Program-made: the position numbers and the translations under genes
Source: Chloroflexota bacterium
Lineage (GTDB): Bacteria; Chloroflexota; Anaerolineae; Aggregatilineales; Phototrophicaceae
Assembly: GCA_003242205.1 (NCBI GenBank)
Contig: QGUR01000093.1
Coordinates: 1 to 14,908, forward strand
DNA length: 14,908 bases
Direction: 5' to 3'
The notes under the pieces: generated by a model
Seen by the model: only the letters and a program-made list of their open reading frames with translations
Told to the model about the DNA's origin: nothing
The model's database searches: none
Shown here: positions 12,894-14,908 of the stretch, in pieces
Position numbering within the stretch: the first letter of the stretch is position 1
Layout of the letters: every line of letters starts with the position of its first letter

Positions 12894-14504
12894 ATGAGCA
12901 AGAAATTCGCAAGCAAGCCGATGTCGCGCAGGAGTTTTCTGCGTAGCGCGGCGGTCGCCGGTACGGTCGCGGCGAGTTCAGGAGCGCTCGCCGGTATTGG
13001 CGTTGGCAAGCCGAAAGTCGCGCACGCGCAGGATGTGACCTGGGCAAAGGAAGCGGATGTCGTCGTGCTCGGCAGCGGGACCGGCCAGATGGCTGCGATC
13101 CGCGCCGCGGCCAATGGCCTGAGCGCCATCGTGCTCGAAAAAGCGCCGTTCGCCGGTGGCACGACCGGCATCTCCGGTGGCGGCATCTGGGTGCCGAACA
13201 ACTATCGCATGCAGGAATTGGGCATTCCCGACTCGCGTGAGCAGGCGATCGAGTACATGAGCCACGCGACCTTTGGCCAGAGCACGCCCGAACTGATCGA
13301 GGCCTATGTCGACAACGTCAATCTGATGGTCGAATTCAGCCGGACACTCGGCATCGAATGGGATATTCTGCCGTATTTCCAGGACTACTATCCGGAATTT
13401 CCCGGCGGCGTGCCGGAAGGCCGCACTCTATCCCCCATTTCAACCATCGAAGGCGCCAGCGGCGGCGGTGCGCTGGTGCGTATGTTGCAGGCAGCCGGTG
13501 AAGAACTCGGCGTCGAATACATCTTCAACACGGCGGCCAAGCGGCTGGTCGTCAACCCTGATGGTGAGGTCATCGGCGTGATCGCTGAACAGGACGGTGC
13601 GGATTTCAACGTCCGCGCGCTGCGTGGCGTCGTCCTTGCCACCGGCGGTTTCGACCACAATCCGGAGATGGTCACGCACTTCCTGCGTGGGCCGATTTAT
13701 TATCCCAGCGCTGTCCGCGGCAACACCGGCGACGGCCATTTGATGGCGATGGCGCTTGGCGCGAACCTGCGCAATATGAACGAAATCTTCGGATGGCCCG
13801 TCTTTGTCGATGAAGAGGCCGGAATCGGCGCGAACGCGCTGGCGACCGAGCTGGGCAAACCGGGCGCGATTGTCGTCAACACGCGCGGCAAACGTTTCTT
13901 CAACGAAGCCAGCGCGTACGACCCGGCGACCCGTTCCTTCTATGACTATGACAACGGCACGCATACCTACGAAAACATCCCGGCCTACTTCATCGCCGAC
14001 GCAGCCTATGCCAGTCGCTACACCATCGCCTATCGCCCGCCGGAAGACAATCCGTTCGTCACCAAATACGACACCCTTGCCGAACTGGCGACCGCGCTCG
14101 GCATCGACGGAGCAGCGCTGGAAGAAACCATCGCACGCTTCAACGAGTATGCGGCGCAGGGTATCGACCCCGACTATCATCGCGGCGAGTCGGCTTTCGA
14201 CCAACTGACCGGCGGCGACCGGACACGCACTGACATTGCGAATCCGTGCCTTGCCCCTCTGACCGAAGGGCCATACTACACCGCGAAAATCCTGCCCGGT
14301 TCGCTCGGCACTTGCGGCGGCCCGCAAGTCAACGCCAATGCTCAGGTGCTCAATGTCTGGGGCGAGGTCATTCCGAATTTGTATGCCGTCGGCAACTCGT
14401 CCGGCAACCCGATGGGCGGCGGCTACCCCGGCGGCGGCTCAACCGTCGGCGTGGGCATGACCTTCGGGTTCATCGCTGCCAACCACATGGCGGAAAAAGC
14501 CTAG
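12894..14504 (+). CDS. Tat-exported FAD flavoprotein, fumarate reductase / 3-ketosteroid dehydrogenase superfamily
   Basis: 536 residues. The Tat signal is at 1-46 (SRRSFLR at 11-17, AHAQ before the mature start). The FAD-binding domain begins VVVLGSGTGQMAA (57-68), with Glu82 for the FAD ribose and GGTTGISGGGIWVPNN (88-103). The C-terminal block LYAVGNSSGNPMGGGYPGGGSTVG closes the FAD site. GGIWVPNN, GPYYTAKILPGSLGT and YPGGG (511-515) resemble 3-oxosteroid 1-dehydrogenases, where a Tyr and Gly at the equivalents of 511 and 515 contact the 3-keto group (from memory). Its export and its place after a NapC-type cytochrome resemble reductases such as Cgr2, urocanate reductase and flavocytochrome c. 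It therefore more likely reduces an enone or enoate-type acceptor, though oxidation of a substrate is possible. AGGAG 8-9 nt upstream supports the start. Confidence 0.85.
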   Translation: MSKKFASKPMSRRSFLRSAAVAGTVAASSGALAGIGVGKPKVAHAQDVTWAKEADVVVLGSGTGQMAAIRAAANGLSAIVLEKAPFAGGTTGISGGGIWVPNNYRMQELGIPDSREQAIEYMSHATFGQSTPELIEAYVDNVNLMVEFSRTLGIEWDILPYFQDYYPEFPGGVPEGRTLSPISTIEGASGGGALVRMLQAAGEELGVEYIFNTAAKRLVVNPDGEVIGVIAEQDGADFNVRALRGVVLATGGFDHNPEMVTHFLRGPIYYPSAVRGNTGDGHLMAMALGANLRNMNEIFGWPVFVDEEAGIGANALATELGKPGAIVVNTRGKRFFNEASAYDPATRSFYDYDNGTHTYENIPAYFIADAAYASRYTIAYRPPEDNPFVTKYDTLAELATALGIDGAALEETIARFNEYAAQGIDPDYHRGESAFDQLTGGDRTRTDIANPCLAPLTEGPYYTAKILPGSLGTCGGPQVNANAQVLNVWGEVIPNLYAVGNSSGNPMGGGYPGGGSTVGVGMTFGFIAANHMAEKA

Positions 14505-14524
14505 ACAACAGTCGTCAGAAACCA

Positions 14525-14556
14525 GTGGGGATATTGCCAGCCAGCAGTATCCCCAC
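14525..14556 (+). terminator. Hairpin after the flavoprotein gene, probable terminator
   Basis: GTGGGGATA (14525-14533) and TATCCCCAC (14548-14556) pair perfectly (9 bp, 14-nt loop), 21 nt after the stop codon. The following sequence is C-rich, with no U-tract, so termination may be incomplete or need a factor. Confidence 0.55.
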
Positions 14557-14582
14557 CCCTTGCCCTGAGGCCACAACCGGCG

Positions 14583-14627
14583 GGGCGGCGACCGGCGATC
14601 CTCCTTGCCGATGGCAAGTCGCCGCCC
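14583..14627 (+). promoter_or_regulatory. Compound GC-rich hairpin upstream of the last gene
   Basis: GGGCGGCGAC (14583-14592) and GTCGCCGCCC (14618-14627) form a perfect 10-bp stem. Inside it TTGCC-gat-GGCAA (14605-14617) forms a second hairpin stacked against it. It ends 36 nt before the start of the next gene and may be a leader structure for that gene or a second terminator of the flavoprotein operon. Confidence 0.45.
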
Positions 14628-14663
14628 GCTAAATGATTGAATGCGATGCCCCTGGAACCGGCA

Positions 14664-14908
14664 ATGACCGCACGCAAATATCTGACGAGCCACCAACCAT
14701 CCGCGCTGAAGCTGTTCGGCATCGGGCTGATGCTGATCGGCGTCGGCCTGTTCCTGCTGCCCGAAGCACACGCGCAGACGCTGGGGAGCGATGATGCGCC
14801 GCCTGCGGTAACGCGCTATACCTCGATTTTCGACAGCGCTGTGACGGCGCAACCACATGCGCATGCGACCCGGCACACGCCCGCCGGTGCGCCAACGCGC
14901 TATACATC
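14664..14908 (+). CDS. Secreted protein, 5' part only, possible repeat protein
   Basis: The frame stays open from ATG 14664 to the window end (81 codons seen); an in-frame ATG also occurs at 14646. The first 38 residues look like a signal peptide: MTARKYLTSHQ, a hydrophobic core LFGIGLMLIGVGLFLL, then PEAHAQ with cleavage near AHA|QT or HAQ|TL. The mature part seen so far is Ala/Pro/Thr/His-rich with no fold I recognise. It contains TRYTS (50-54), TRHT (69-72) and TRYT (78-81); the first and last are 28 residues apart and share 11 identical bases (ACGCGCTATAC). GGAA lies 6 nt before ATG 14664. The product cannot be named without the remainder. It may or may not be the third gene of the cytochrome operon, given two hairpins in between. 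Confidence 0.6.
   Translation, partial: MTARKYLTSHQPSALKLFGIGLMLIGVGLFLLPEAHAQTLGSDDAPPAVTRYTSIFDSAVTAQPHAHATRHTPAGAPTRYT

Noticed and set aside
13440..14327. 295-codon open frame on the minus strand
   Set aside because: Antisense to the flavoprotein gene, whose FAD motifs are intact; composition is that of a shadow frame.
1..14908. Mobile elements, CRISPR arrays, tRNA or rRNA genes, prophage genes
   Set aside because: No transposase or integrase motifs, no regularly spaced repeats, and no tRNA-like or rRNA sequence was seen on either strand.

Overview
The window looks like chromosomal DNA of a moderately high-GC bacterium, most probably a Chloroflexota (Anaerolineae-like) heterotroph. This is inferred from protein style (Tat-exported enzymes, a sugar-binding protein without a lipobox, many lineage-type hypotheticals) and not from a marker gene. 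No rRNA, tRNA, CRISPR array, transposase or phage gene was seen.

Left and centre (about 480-9971) form an arabinan-utilisation locus. A Tat-exported endo-arabinanase (GH43) is on the plus strand. Facing it is a long minus-strand cluster, in transcription order: sugar-binding protein, two ABC permeases, a cytoplasmic GH51 alpha-L-arabinofuranosidase, and a Sec-exported GH43 with a C-terminal CBM42 (AbfB) domain. The secreted enzymes would cut arabinan and arabinose side chains, the transporter would import arabinose or arabino-oligosaccharides, and GH51 would finish hydrolysis inside. No transport ATPase and no arabinose catabolic genes (araA/B/D) lie in the window. A LacI-family regulator (8907-9971) is divergent from the binding-protein gene. 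The clearest non-coding signal is a perfect palindrome, TGCATTCGAATGCA. It lies 7 bp downstream of the -10 box of the arabinanase promoter and 8 bp downstream of the -10 box of the transporter promoter, where it is part of a duplicated site. This ties the locus into one predicted LacI regulon with steric repression at the transcription start. Strong hairpins sit between binding protein and permeases, between permeases and GH51, and after the last gene.

Region 9987-11990 holds three minus-strand genes without an assigned role: a one-TM protein with an outer domain, a very small membrane protein just upstream of it with a strong ribosome site, and a membrane-anchored TPR-like protein. About 350 bp between the last two is non-coding and rich in hairpins and G-runs.

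Right part (12234-14504): a membrane-anchored pentahaem NapC/NirT-type cytochrome followed 54 bp later by a Tat-exported FAD flavoprotein of the fumarate reductase/3-ketosteroid dehydrogenase superfamily. Together they look like an extracytoplasmic respiratory module, quinol -> cytochrome -> flavoprotein -> organic acceptor, organised like the Cgr1/Cgr2 pair of Eggerthella. The substrate cannot be read from sequence. The window ends inside a further secreted protein (14664 onward) that begins what may be a repeat region.
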